Below are positions 8,564-16,815 of a stretch of 64,000 nucleotides of DNA, in pieces (the first letter of the stretch is position 1; every line of letters starts with the position of its first letter). Location of the stretch: the NCBI RefSeq assembly GCF_042653205.1, contig NZ_JBHSHY010000012.1, forward strand, positions 81,911 through 145,910, written 5' to 3'. This DNA is from Paenibacillus_Z sp042653205. GTDB lineage: Bacteria; Bacillota; Bacilli; Paenibacillales; Paenibacillaceae. The notes beneath the pieces are model-generated. The model did no database searches. It was not told the DNA's origin and was given only the letters and a program-made list of their open reading frames with translations. The position numbers and the translations under genes are program-made.

Positions 8564-9451
8564 TCATTGGTGCAGCTTCAGCACGCCTCTGAGCAATCCG
8601 TTGTTGTAAAATAATTTGCTGACGTTGCGGAAGATCTTCCGCTTGTCGTAGGCGAATACGATCGTGAGCACGGCGAACACCGGCAGCCGAATCAGCGAGT
8701 GCAGGACGAGCCCGCTCTTCTTGTTCGACGAGACCGCCCGGCTGACGCCCTGCCAGTAGATGCGCCGCAGCAGCCACTTCCGGCTGATCCGGCTGCGCGG
8801 AATCTTGTGCAGCACCGACGCGTGCGGCGTGTAGAATACGGTGTACTTCTCGCGGATCCGCTCGATGAGCTCGGACTCCTCGCTCGACAGCAGATTGCTG
8901 CCGACCCGGCCGAGATCCTCCCGGAACGGAGCCATCTCGTCGAACACCGACATGCGGAACGCGACGTTCGCGCCGAACGGAATGTGCGGCTTCTTCATCT
9001 CCACGATTTCGTCCGCGTAATCCAGAATCGTGTACAGCGTCCGGTTCTCCTCCGGCAGCCACTGCGGCTCGCTGCCTTCCCACGCCGGATCGATCTTGCC
9101 GCCGGCGACGCCGATGCGCGGGTCGAGCTCGAACAGCGCCACGATGCAGCGGATCCAGTCCGGGGACGCGACCGCGTCGTCGTCCAGGAACAAAATGTAC
9201 TCGCCCTTCGCTTCGCGGATCGCGCGGTTGCGGGCGACCGACAAGCCGAGCCGCTCTTCATACACGTAGACGACCGGAATGTCGACCAGCTTGCGGAACT
9301 CCTCAACGATCTCCCGCGTATTGTCGGTCGACCGGTTGTCGATGACGAGAACCTCGAAAGGTCCGTCGAAATTTTGCTTCATCAGGCTGACGAGCGCTTC
9401 CTTCACGTCCGCCGCCCGGTTATGCGTGCAAATGGCTATGCTTGCTTTCAT
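8564..9451 (-). CDS. Glycosyltransferase family 2
   Basis: Cytoplasmic-face inverting sugar transferase of 295 residues. The GT-A fold is evident from 'IAICTHNRAADVKEAL' at the N-terminus, 'VLVIDNRSTDNTREIV' around residue 35, the metal-binding 'ILFLDDDAVASPDW' around 90, and an acceptor-side 'RVGSNLLSSEESELIERIREK'. A short hydrophobic/basic C-terminus may attach it to the membrane. Its ATG overlaps the stop of the upstream glycosyltransferase by 4 nt (ATGA), a sign of translational coupling. Donor and acceptor cannot be told from sequence. Confidence 0.92.
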   Translation of the reverse strand: MKASIAICTHNRAADVKEALVSLMKQNFDGPFEVLVIDNRSTDNTREIVEEFRKLVDIPVVYVYEERLGLSVARNRAIREAKGEYILFLDDDAVASPDWIRCIVALFELDPRIGVAGGKIDPAWEGSEPQWLPEENRTLYTILDYADEIVEMKKPHIPFGANVAFRMSVFDEMAPFREDLGRVGSNLLSSEESELIERIREKYTVFYTPHASVLHKIPRSRISRKWLLRRIYWQGVSRAVSSNKKSGLVLHSLIRLPVFAVLTIVFAYDKRKIFRNVSKLFYNNGLLRGVLKLHQ

Positions 9452-10491
9452 GCGTTCACCTCGTACCTCTTCGTGCCGGTATACACCTGGATCATTTTGC
9501 CGGCGATCCGGCCCCAGTCCAATTCCCGGAGCTTCGCCGCGATGTGCAGCTCCGTCTCCTTCGCGTCCATCGCCATCGAGGCGCGCAGCGCGTGCCGCAG
9601 GCCGTCCGGATCGTCCGGATCGTACAGGATGCCGCAGCCGTCGGAGACGTATTCGCCGAGCGCGCCGAGCCTCGGCGCGATGACCGGCTTTTTATAGGAC
9701 AGCGCGAGAATCGCGCTGCCGGAGGTCGAGATTTGCTTGTACGGCAGCACGATCACATTCGCCGCCGCCAAGTAGTCGGCCAGCTCGTGGTCATCCACGA
9801 ACTGCGGGTAGACATGAATGCGTCCGTCGTTCACCCGGTCGATGAAGTCGAGGCTGTAGCCTTTGTCGACTTTGCCGGCGATCAGGAGCTCGCTGTTCGC
9901 GTCTCCGAGCGCCGCGAACGCGTCGACGAGCTTATCGACGCCCTTGTACGGGTTGATCCGCCCGATGAACAGATACAGATACGAATCGGGCGCGATGCCG
10001 AATCGCTTGCGAATGTCCGTGCCCTTGCTGGCGTAAGCATCGACGTAATGGCCGTGCGGCGTAACCACGAGCTTGCCCGGCGATACGTCGAACGTCTCCG
10101 CGACCTCCGCCTTCACCGCTTCGCTCAGGACGAAGCCCTTCTGGCAGACGGACAGGATGAACTTCCGCATCACCCGGTCCCAGCGCGTCTTGCCGCTGTG
10201 CGGCCAGACGTTGTGCACCGTCCAGAACAGCCGGATGCCGCTTACCCGATAAAACAGCAGCAGCAGGGCGAAGAACGCCGATTTCACGATCGTCAGCGGC
10301 AAGGCCGACGCCGTATACGAGTTGCTCGGCCAGTGCATGTGGACGATATCGCCCCTGCGCGGCTTGAACGCCGCCTTCTGGTCGTAATGCTCGACCCGAA
10401 GGCCGTTCCGCTCGATCGAGCGGGTGAGCAGCTCGCTGTATTTGTTGTCCGGGCTGTGCTTGGGCCACATGTACACGGTTGGATTGCCCAT
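9448..10491 (-). CDS. Glycosyltransferase family 4
   Basis: Retaining GT-B glycosyltransferase of 347 residues, presumed to add one sugar of the repeat unit. The N-terminal acceptor lobe has 'GDIVHMHWPSNSY'. The C-terminal nucleotide-sugar lobe begins at 'LYLFIGRINPYKGVDKLVDAF', with the EX7E-like region around 'QISTSGSAILALSYKKPVIAP' and 'GILYDPDDPDGLRHAL'. The ATG at 10491 follows GGGAGGT, which lies just past the stop of the preceding glycosyltransferase. The 3' end overlaps the GT2 start by 4 nt. Confidence 0.9.
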   Translation of the reverse strand: MGNPTVYMWPKHSPDNKYSELLTRSIERNGLRVEHYDQKAAFKPRRGDIVHMHWPSNSYTASALPLTIVKSAFFALLLLFYRVSGIRLFWTVHNVWPHSGKTRWDRVMRKFILSVCQKGFVLSEAVKAEVAETFDVSPGKLVVTPHGHYVDAYASKGTDIRKRFGIAPDSYLYLFIGRINPYKGVDKLVDAFAALGDANSELLIAGKVDKGYSLDFIDRVNDGRIHVYPQFVDDHELADYLAAANVIVLPYKQISTSGSAILALSYKKPVIAPRLGALGEYVSDGCGILYDPDDPDGLRHALRASMAMDAKETELHIAAKLRELDWGRIAGKMIQVYTGTKRYEVNA

Positions 10492-10497
10492 CCTCGC

Positions 10498-11715
10498 CTA
10501 CCTCCCGTCCGCGGCCGCGAGGGCGAACGCCCTGCCGCTCTGCTTGGCGAGACCCGCGTACAGGCCGAGATGCTTCTCGAGCAGCGACGCCTTCGTGAAG
10601 CCGCCGCAGTGCTGCAGGCATTCCGCCTGCACGCGGCGCTTCTCCTCGCCCGTCAGCGCGTGGTACTCGAGGATCTTCGCCTTGATCGCCTCTGCGCTGC
10701 CCGGCTTAAACAGGAACGAAGCCGGGTTCCAGACGGCATCGGGAATGCCGCCGACGTCCGAGGCGTACACCGGCGTGCCGACCTGGTACGACTCGATGAT
10801 GACCCGGCCGAACGGCTCCTCCCAGACCGACGGCACGAACGTGACGTCGACCTTGCCCATGAACGCGCGCGCCTCCTTCGGCGTCACCTTGCCGGTGAAC
10901 TGGAAGCGATCGTCGCCGCCGCACAGCTCCGCGAGCTTCTCGCGGAAGCCGCCTTCGCCGCAGATCACGACGCGTTCCACGATGTCGCGCGGCAGCGCCA
11001 GCACCGCTTCGGCCAGCTCGCGCACGCCCTTCTCCGGCTCGATCCGGCCGAAGTAGCCGAGGCGGAGCGGCTTGCGGTCGAAATCCTTCGCCTGGCCGGC
11101 GATCTCGCCGTCCACGACGTTCGGGATGACCAGCCGCGCGGCGTTCGGGAACAATCCGGCGTCGGTATGGCGCCGCAGGATGTGCGACGAGATGCCCACG
11201 GCCGCAGACACCCGCTTGCTGACGCCGCGGGAGCTCGCTTGGTACGTCCGCGCCAGCGCCGGATTCGAGATCGGCGAGCTGACCGGCGAGAGCAGCGAGT
11301 AATCGCGGAGCGTGTGCACGATCGGCACGTCCGGCTTCGCCGCCGTCCAGATCGCCGCGCCGAAGCCCGACAGGTTCTGCGTGTGGATCAGATTGGGGCC
11401 GAGCTGATCCAGCAGCCGCCGCACCGCCCGGATTTGGACCGGATTGTACAGGTCGATCAGCCGGCGCACCGTCTTCTTCAGCGTTCCGGCGCCGGCGCCT
11501 TGGCCGATCCAATACAGATTGTTGTACGGGAGCCGGTGCACGTTGACGCCGTTGATGACCTCCGTCTCGGTCCCCGCTTGTTTCCGCTGCGGGCCGACGG
11601 TCAGCACGTGAACCTCCGCCGCCGCCGTGAGCGTCTCCGCCAGGATTTGCGTCGAGATTTCCGCGCCGCCGATGATGTGCGGCGTGTACAGACTGTTAAC
11701 GATGACGATTTTCAT
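10498..11715 (-). CDS. Glycosyltransferase family 4
   Basis: Retaining GT-B transferase of 405 residues. The N-terminus 'MKIVIVNSLYTPHIIGGAEIS' is the standard GT4 opening with a glycine-rich turn. The donor lobe shows 'RLGYFGRIEPEKGVRELAEAV', 'VTFVPSVWEEPFGRVIIESYQVGTPVYASDVGG' (the EX7E motif) and 'FKPGSAEAIKAKI'. The ATG at 11715 was chosen over a longer upstream frame because it begins at the family N-terminus and overlaps the Wzy stop by 4 nt (ATGA). Sugar specificity is unknown. Confidence 0.92.
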   Translation of the reverse strand: MKIVIVNSLYTPHIIGGAEISTQILAETLTAAAEVHVLTVGPQRKQAGTETEVINGVNVHRLPYNNLYWIGQGAGAGTLKKTVRRLIDLYNPVQIRAVRRLLDQLGPNLIHTQNLSGFGAAIWTAAKPDVPIVHTLRDYSLLSPVSSPISNPALARTYQASSRGVSKRVSAAVGISSHILRRHTDAGLFPNAARLVIPNVVDGEIAGQAKDFDRKPLRLGYFGRIEPEKGVRELAEAVLALPRDIVERVVICGEGGFREKLAELCGGDDRFQFTGKVTPKEARAFMGKVDVTFVPSVWEEPFGRVIIESYQVGTPVYASDVGGIPDAVWNPASFLFKPGSAEAIKAKILEYHALTGEEKRRVQAECLQHCGGFTKASLLEKHLGLYAGLAKQSGRAFALAAADGR

Positions 11716-13055
11716 GCGATCCGTTTCATTCCCTTCATGCTCTGCATATCCGTCGCGGCCGCTGGGACGGCCGGCTGTTCCTGGAAGAACCCGCCGCGGA
11801 TGAACCCGATGAGCAGCCAGAAGTTCACGAAGGAATAGGAATCGAAATTCATGACGAGCGCGACGCACAGCGCGAACGCGAACTTGGCGTACGGACTCCG
11901 TCCGGCACTCTTCAGGATTGTAGCCATGAAGCCGCCGAACAGCACCGCGCCGATCAATCCTTCCTCCGCGAATATTTTGGACAGCAGGTTCCGCGACGTC
12001 GCCATGTCCGGCCGGTCGAATACGAGATCGGCCACTTCCTTGAACTTCAGCCCGTCGCTGAAATGCCGGAGCAGCAGGTCCGCGAATTCCCGGTAATAGA
12101 ACCCGCCGCCGACGCCGAATACGGGATGCTGCGCAAACTCGATGAACCCGATCGCCGGAAAATAAACCCGAATGAACATGGAGTTGTCCGTCTTGATCAA
12201 GTGATTGAAGTTGAACTTAAACCGCTCCGTGAAATAGCCGCTGACGTGGAACGTCTCGAGCAGATACGGCACGCCGACGGCGACGATCAGCACGCAGACG
12301 CCCAGCACGAGCAGCATCTTGCCGCGGTTCTTGTTCGCGATGAGCACGTAGATGAGCATCGCGGTCAGCAGCACGCTGTAGGCGTACGCCGAGAACGACA
12401 GCATGAGCAGCACGGCGGTGCCGATCAGGAGCGGCAGCTGCTTGCGGAAGCCGCGTTTGTACAGGAAGAACATCAGCAGGCCGCCGCTCAGCATGTGGAT
12501 GGCGCCCCAGGACGGTTCGCCCGACAGCAGCTGGATCCGGCCCTTGTACACTTTCTCCGAGAACAGGCCGGTGAACGGCCTGGAGAAGCCGCTGTGCAGG
12601 ATCAGCGAGTCCATCAGCTGCAGGAAGCCGGCGAAGAGCGGCGGGATGAACGCCACCAGCATGCTTTTGGCAATCCAGCCGATCAGCGCGGGATCTTCCT
12701 TCGTCTGCTCGGCTATATAAACCGACGTGCGGTACATACTTAGCCCGAACAGAAGCGTAACGACGTGCTTGAAGCTGCTTCCCGTGTCTCCGTACCCTAC
12801 GGATACGATGAGCGAATGGCCGACGCTGTACATTGCGAAGGCGACGAGGAAATAATCGCCCGTTTTGAACCGGTAGCCGGTAAACAGCAGCAGAAACGAG
12901 GCGGCGAACATCGAAAACATCGAAAGCGGCCGGTAGACCGAAAAGTGGAAATACGGCAAGCTATCGTACGAGATGACGGCAATCGAGAAGAGAAACAGCA
13001 CGATGATGAGCTTTCGAACCATGTCGGCTTTCGCTCTGCTGGCAATGAACGGCAT
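11712..13055 (-). CDS. Wzy/O-antigen-ligase-type polysaccharide polymerase
   Basis: Membrane protein of 447 residues with about 11-12 hydrophobic helices and a long extracytoplasmic loop around 'HVSGYFTERFKFNFNHLIKTDNSMFIRVYFPAIGFIEFAQHPVFGVGGGFYYREF', which carries the R-x-x-x-P and H-P-x-F-G-V-G-x-G pattern of O-antigen ligase/polymerase proteins. It should join flipped repeat units outside the membrane. The ATG at 13055 overlaps the preceding stop (TAATG), and its 3' end overlaps the next glycosyltransferase by 4 nt. The family diverges strongly, so the call rests on topology, the loop motif and operon position. Confidence 0.87.
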   Translation of the reverse strand: MPFIASRAKADMVRKLIIVLFLFSIAVISYDSLPYFHFSVYRPLSMFSMFAASFLLLFTGYRFKTGDYFLVAFAMYSVGHSLIVSVGYGDTGSSFKHVVTLLFGLSMYRTSVYIAEQTKEDPALIGWIAKSMLVAFIPPLFAGFLQLMDSLILHSGFSRPFTGLFSEKVYKGRIQLLSGEPSWGAIHMLSGGLLMFFLYKRGFRKQLPLLIGTAVLLMLSFSAYAYSVLLTAMLIYVLIANKNRGKMLLVLGVCVLIVAVGVPYLLETFHVSGYFTERFKFNFNHLIKTDNSMFIRVYFPAIGFIEFAQHPVFGVGGGFYYREFADLLLRHFSDGLKFKEVADLVFDRPDMATSRNLLSKIFAEEGLIGAVLFGGFMATILKSAGRSPYAKFAFALCVALVMNFDSYSFVNFWLLIGFIRGGFFQEQPAVPAAATDMQSMKGMKRIA

Positions 13056-14311
13056 TATGATAAGATCAGCTCCATGTTTTTGCGCGTCGCGGAGCTGCTG
13101 AAGTTGCTGGCCACGTAACGCACCGAGTTGCGCGATACCTTCTCGTTCAGTTCGTCGTTGTTCAGCAGCAGCAGCACGCTGCGCACGATGTCGTCGTCCG
13201 AATCGCAAACGAACAAGTCCTCGCCGTGATTCGCGTTGATCCCTTCGATGCCGATGTGGTTCGTGACGACCGGCACGCCCCAGGACATCGCCTCGACGAT
13301 CTTCGTCTTGATGCCCGTCCCGAACAGCATCGGCGCGATCATGAGCGCCGAGTCGCCGACGACCCGCTTCACGTCATCCACTTCTCCGGTCACGACGACG
13401 CCCGGATAGGTCTCCTGCAGCCGCAGCACTTGCGGGGTCGGATTTTTCCCGACGATGTAGAACGTCGTGTCCGGCGCCTGCCGCTTGATGCTCGGCCATA
13501 CCCGTTCGCAGAAGTATACGACGGCGGAGCTGTTATGCGGGATGTCCATCTTTCCGACGAACACGAGCTTGTTGCGGTCGTACCGCCGCGGTCCTTTGCC
13601 CCGCGTATGGTCCGGCTCGAACTTCATCGGAATGCCGTAGCACGATTCGTGTTGGGTCGTCTTCCGGAAATTCTCCGCTTCGACCGGCGACGTGAAGACG
13701 AGGTGATCGAACCGCGGCGCTACCTTCTTCTCGTACTTATCCAGCAGCCGGCTCTCGAACTCGATCAGCCACTTCTGCACGAACTTCATGTCCGCGAGCT
13801 TCTTCATGCTGCCCGGCAGCTTGTTGGCGAAGCCGCCGAAGATCGACGGAATGTACTGGAACCACTCCAGCTGCCGCTTGTAGCGAAGCGACAGCAGATC
13901 GTCGTAGCTCATGACGTGCTGCCCGCCGCTGTGCGTCGCGTATTCCGCGACCCGCACCATGTCGTACAGGATGACTTCCGGCTTCTCGGCCTTCACGATC
14001 TCCTTGACCTTGCGGTGCGTCTTGCGGGAATAATAAACGGACACTTGGAGCGGCCATTTGCGCAGCAGCAGCGAATACACCGCGATGTTGAACAGCTTCT
14101 CCGGCAATCCCGGCAGCTCGATGCAGACGAGCTCGTCGATTTCCTCCGGCCGGTCCTTCAAGTACTTCACGTCGTCGACGAAGGAGAGATTCACGAGCTG
14201 GCTGCCCGGATGAAGCTCCTTCATCTGGCGGATGTACTGCAGCAGCATGTTCTTCCGTCCATCCGTGTTCGGGAATGGCAGCCGGTTCGTAATAAACATG
14301 ATTTTTTTCAT
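13055..14311 (-). CDS. Glycosyltransferase family 4
   Basis: GT-B glycosyltransferase of 418 residues. The N-terminus 'IMFITNRLPFPNTDGRKNMLLQYI' and the donor lobe 'NKLVFVGKMDIPHNSSAVVYF', followed by 'ALMIAPMLFGTGIKTKIVEAMSWGVPVVTNHIGIEGI' (EX7E region), are characteristic of the group 1 transferases often found in such clusters. The ATG at 14311 follows GGGAG. It is the first transferase after the initiating enzyme, so it may add the second sugar; that order is only an inference from gene order. Confidence 0.9.
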   Translation of the reverse strand: MKKIMFITNRLPFPNTDGRKNMLLQYIRQMKELHPGSQLVNLSFVDDVKYLKDRPEEIDELVCIELPGLPEKLFNIAVYSLLLRKWPLQVSVYYSRKTHRKVKEIVKAEKPEVILYDMVRVAEYATHSGGQHVMSYDDLLSLRYKRQLEWFQYIPSIFGGFANKLPGSMKKLADMKFVQKWLIEFESRLLDKYEKKVAPRFDHLVFTSPVEAENFRKTTQHESCYGIPMKFEPDHTRGKGPRRYDRNKLVFVGKMDIPHNSSAVVYFCERVWPSIKRQAPDTTFYIVGKNPTPQVLRLQETYPGVVVTGEVDDVKRVVGDSALMIAPMLFGTGIKTKIVEAMSWGVPVVTNHIGIEGINANHGEDLFVCDSDDDIVRSVLLLLNNDELNEKVSRNSVRYVASNFSSSATRKNMELILS

Positions 14312-14332
14312 GATAACTCCCGTCCCATTCGT

Positions 14333-15016
14333 TTAAAAAGCGTCCTTCGCTCCGATGAGGAGCTTAAACGTCTTAAATATAATCTTCAAATCCCCCGCAA
14401 TGCTGCGATTTTGAATGTACTTCAGGTCAAGCTCGACCATTTGCTCGAAGCTGAGGTCGTTGCGCCCGCTCACCTGCCAGAGGCCGGTGCAGCCGCCCGT
14501 TACCGTCAGACGCAGCTTGTCGTATTCCGTGTACTCCGCGACTTCGCGCTTCAGCGGCGGCCGCGGGCCGACGAGAGACATCTCGCCGCGCAGCACGTTG
14601 ATCAGCTGCGGCAGCTCGTCAATGCTCGTTTTGCGAATGAATTTGCCGACCTTCGTGATCCGCGGGTCGTCCTTCATCTTGAACATCGCGCCTTGAATTT
14701 CGTTCTTGGCGAGCAATTCCTTCAGTCGCTCCTCCGCGTTCGAGACCATGGAACGGAACTTGAACATGCGGAAAGGCTTCTCGCCCTTGCCGATCCGGGT
14801 CTGGTAGAAGAACACCGAACCCTTCGGATCCTCCAGCTTGATGCAGAGGGCGACGAGCAGGAAGAGCGGCAGGAAGAATACAAGCCCGAACAACGCACCC
14901 GCGATGTCGATGATGCGTTTGACCACGAGGTAGGACAGATCGTTCTGTTTCGTCAGCGCAAGCCGAAGCGAATCGGAATCGGTCACGACCGCCTCCCGGT
15001 CATACCGTTGGGCCAT
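14333..15016 (-). CDS. Initiating sugar-phosphate transferase (undecaprenyl-phosphate glycosyl-1-phosphate transferase)
   Basis: Starts each repeat unit by moving a sugar-1-phosphate from a UDP-sugar to undecaprenyl phosphate. One hydrophobic re-entrant helix ('IIDIAGALFGLVFFLPLFLLVALCI') is followed by the conserved catalytic block: 'FFYQTRIGKGEKPFRMFKFRSM', 'DELPQLINVLRGEMSLVGPRP' and 'TGLWQVSGRNDLSFEQMVELDLKYI'. The length of about 227 residues marks a short monotopic PGT without the extra N-terminal helices of WbaP. The ATG at 15016 is used; a GTG at 15025 is equally possible. Either start overlaps the end of galU. Confidence 0.93.
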   Translation of the reverse strand: MAQRYDREAVVTDSDSLRLALTKQNDLSYLVVKRIIDIAGALFGLVFFLPLFLLVALCIKLEDPKGSVFFYQTRIGKGEKPFRMFKFRSMVSNAEERLKELLAKNEIQGAMFKMKDDPRITKVGKFIRKTSIDELPQLINVLRGEMSLVGPRPPLKREVAEYTEYDKLRLTVTGGCTGLWQVSGRNDLSFEQMVELDLKYIQNRSIAGDLKIIFKTFKLLIGAKDAF

Positions 15017-15899
15017 GTTGCTCACTCACTTTCTCGCGTTCGAGGATTTCCTCCAATTCTTCGATGAGGGGGTAGCGGAGCTCGCTGTTGCGCAGGGCGA
15101 ACTCGATCGTCGTCTTGATGAAGCCGAGCTTCTCGCCGACGTCGTAGCGAATGCCTTCGAAATCGTACGCGTAAACACCCATGTCTTCGTTCAACTTTTG
15201 AATGGCGTCGGTCAGCTGAATCTCGCCGCCCGATCCGGTCTCGTGCCGGCCCAGGTAATCAAAGATTTCAGGGGTCAATACATACCGGCCCATGATCGCC
15301 AGGTTCGACGGTTCTTGACCCTTCGGCGGCTTCTCCACGAAGCGGTTCACCTTGTAGAGCCGTTCGAATTTGTCCGTCGGATCCACGATCCCGTAGCGGT
15401 CCGTCTGATCCGGCCCGACCGTCTGGACGCCGATGACCGATCTTCCCGTTTGCTCGTATTGCTCGATAAGCTGCCTCGTGCAAGGTATGTCGGACTGCAC
15501 GATGTCGTCGCCGAGCAATACCGCAAACGGCTCGTCGCCGATGAAGTTCCGCGCGCACCATACGGCATGCCCCAGTCCTTTCGCTTCTTTCTGACGGATA
15601 TAGTGGAGCTCCACATTCGAGGATTGCTGAACCTTCTTCAGAATGTCCAGCTTTCCTTTTTCCAGCAGCGACTGTTCGAGCTCGAAGGCAATGTCAAAGT
15701 GATCTTCGATAGCCCGTTTCCCTTTGCCCGTGACGACGATAATGTCCTCGATGCCGGACGCGATGGCCTCTTCCACGATGTACTGGATGGTCGGCTTGTC
15801 GACGATCGGCAGCATCTCTTTCGGCATTGCTTTGGTTGCGGGCAGGAACCGTGTGCCGAGTCCGGCCGCAGGGATAATCGCTTTTCTCACTTTTTTCAT
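15000..15899 (-). CDS. galU: UTP--glucose-1-phosphate uridylyltransferase
   Basis: Forms UDP-glucose from UTP and glucose-1-phosphate, the precursor for both the dehydrogenase downstream and the initiating transferase. 'KAIIPAAGLGTRFLPATKAMPKEMLPIVDKPTIQYIVEEA' is the family signature with the nucleotide loop and catalytic lysine. 'VLLGDDIVQSD' binds metal and 'NRFVEKPPKG' is conserved. The 299-residue length is usual for GtaB/GalU. The ATG at 15899 follows GGGTGA; a GTG 9 nt upstream is possible. It is the first gene after the candidate EAR RNA and terminator. Confidence 0.95.
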   Translation of the reverse strand: MKKVRKAIIPAAGLGTRFLPATKAMPKEMLPIVDKPTIQYIVEEAIASGIEDIIVVTGKGKRAIEDHFDIAFELEQSLLEKGKLDILKKVQQSSNVELHYIRQKEAKGLGHAVWCARNFIGDEPFAVLLGDDIVQSDIPCTRQLIEQYEQTGRSVIGVQTVGPDQTDRYGIVDPTDKFERLYKVNRFVEKPPKGQEPSNLAIMGRYVLTPEIFDYLGRHETGSGGEIQLTDAIQKLNEDMGVYAYDFEGIRYDVGEKLGFIKTTIEFALRNSELRYPLIEELEEILEREKVSEQHGPTV

Positions 15900-15958
15900 A
15901 TGTCTCACCCTATCCGTTTTTTTCTATGTGTTCTATGTGTTTTGTCTATCATGGTGCT

Positions 15959-16005
15959 AAAAACACGAGCTATGTTTTCTCTTGGAACGAGTAAACATAG
16001 CTCGT
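15959..16005 (-). terminator. Intrinsic terminator inside the exopolysaccharide operon, upstream of galU
   Basis: Perfect 13-bp inverted repeat (15965-15977 with 15993-16005) and a 15-nt loop, followed on the minus strand by a run of five T. It lies between the kinase gene and galU, directly downstream of the structured RNA candidate. Transcription of everything past galU would have to read through it, which fits control by antitermination. Confidence 0.8.
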
Positions 16006-16019
16006 ACTTTTAGATCGAT

Positions 16020-16115
16020 CATAGAGCACCGGGCATTCAACCCGTCCTCACGTCATACCCTTGACGATGTACGTCTAAGGTCGGTTGACCCACAGCATGA
16101 CCGAGTGCCTCCGAT
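16020..16115 (-). ncRNA. Candidate EAR (epsC-type) processive-antitermination RNA
   Basis: Non-coding block in the 271-nt gap between the BY-kinase gene and galU. Complementary segments predict a closing helix (16105-16111 with 16024-16029, one bulged G), a hairpin (16100-16104 with 16081-16085), a helix ACGT/CAT (16067-16074 with 16050-16056) and a hairpin CGGG/CCCG (16030-16044). The loop of the last contains a segment complementary to 16083-16088, so a pseudoknot or an alternative pairing is possible. In B. subtilis the EAR element, which makes polymerase ignore terminators in the eps operon, lies at the matching place between epsB and epsC. Position and structure support the call; a covariance search was not possible. 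Confidence 0.6.
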
Positions 16116-16170
16116 GATAAAGGAACAGGAGACATTTCCTGATAGCCGGCAGGGCGCGGCGCGCCTTCGG

Positions 16171-16815
16171 TTATCGATTGACGTTCGTCAGGACGGCGCC
16201 GATGATTTTGGCTTTGCCGTAATCGAGCGCAGCCTTCGCTTTCAGCGCCGTTTCGTTCTTCACTCTGCCCGATTTCATGACCAGGACGACGCCGTCGCAG
16301 CGGCTTGCCACGACCAGCCCGTCCGACAGATCGGTCACCGGCGGCGTGTCGACGATGATGATGTCAAATTGCTCCTTCGCCGCCTGCAGCAGCGCCGAGA
16401 AGGCGTCCGAATCGAGCATATCCGACGGATTCGGCGGGATCGGTCCGGCCGTCACCGCGCTGAGATTCGGTATGTTCGTCCGCTGGATGACTTCCTCCAG
16501 CTTGCCGTGCTTCATGAGTGCATTGCTGAGGCCGAGCCGGTTCGGCAGGCCGAACAGTTCGTGCTGCGCCGGCTTGCGCAGGTCCGCGTCGACGATCAGA
16601 ACGCGGCGGCTCGCCTGGGCATACGTGACGGCCAAGTTGGCTGCCGTCGTGCTCTTGCCTTCGCCGCGCAGGGAGGACGTGACCGAGACGGTTCTGTACT
16701 CTTCGCCGCCGCCCGAGAATTCCAGGTTCGTCCGCAGGCCGCGGAACGCTTCGGAGATCGCGGAGCCCGGATGCGTTTGGACGATCAGGGTGCGATTAAG
16801 CGTCGAACGAGACAT
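16171..16815 (-). CDS. BY-kinase, CpsD/CapB-type tyrosine kinase lacking the C-terminal tyrosine cluster
   Basis: ATP-binding partner of the Wzz-like membrane protein, regulating polymer length and export. Walker A is 'SSLRGEGKSTTAANLA' (about residues 46-61; the usual Pro before Gly is Arg). Walker A' is 'VLIVDADLRKPAQHELFG' and Walker B 'IIIVDTPPVTDLSDGLV'. The 214-residue protein stops at 'GAVLTNVNR', where relatives such as EpsB and YwqD go on to a tail rich in tyrosines that is autophosphorylated. The 60 bases after the stop encode no tyrosine in frame. The start overlaps the Wzz gene by 20 nt. Kinase activity on partner proteins remains possible. Confidence 0.9.
   Translation of the reverse strand: MSRSTLNRTLIVQTHPGSAISEAFRGLRTNLEFSGGGEEYRTVSVTSSLRGEGKSTTAANLAVTYAQASRRVLIVDADLRKPAQHELFGLPNRLGLSNALMKHGKLEEVIQRTNIPNLSAVTAGPIPPNPSDMLDSDAFSALLQAAKEQFDIIIVDTPPVTDLSDGLVVASRCDGVVLVMKSGRVKNETALKAKAALDYGKAKIIGAVLTNVNR

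Noticed and set aside
9442..11838. 798-codon plus-strand open frame
   Set aside because: Runs across two overlapping glycosyltransferase genes on the other strand; composition is typical of antisense frames at high GC.
16020..16115. Structured RNA as a cyclic-di-GMP riboswitch
   Set aside because: The conserved GEMM motifs are not found; the position between kinase and galU and the following terminator fit an EAR-type element better.
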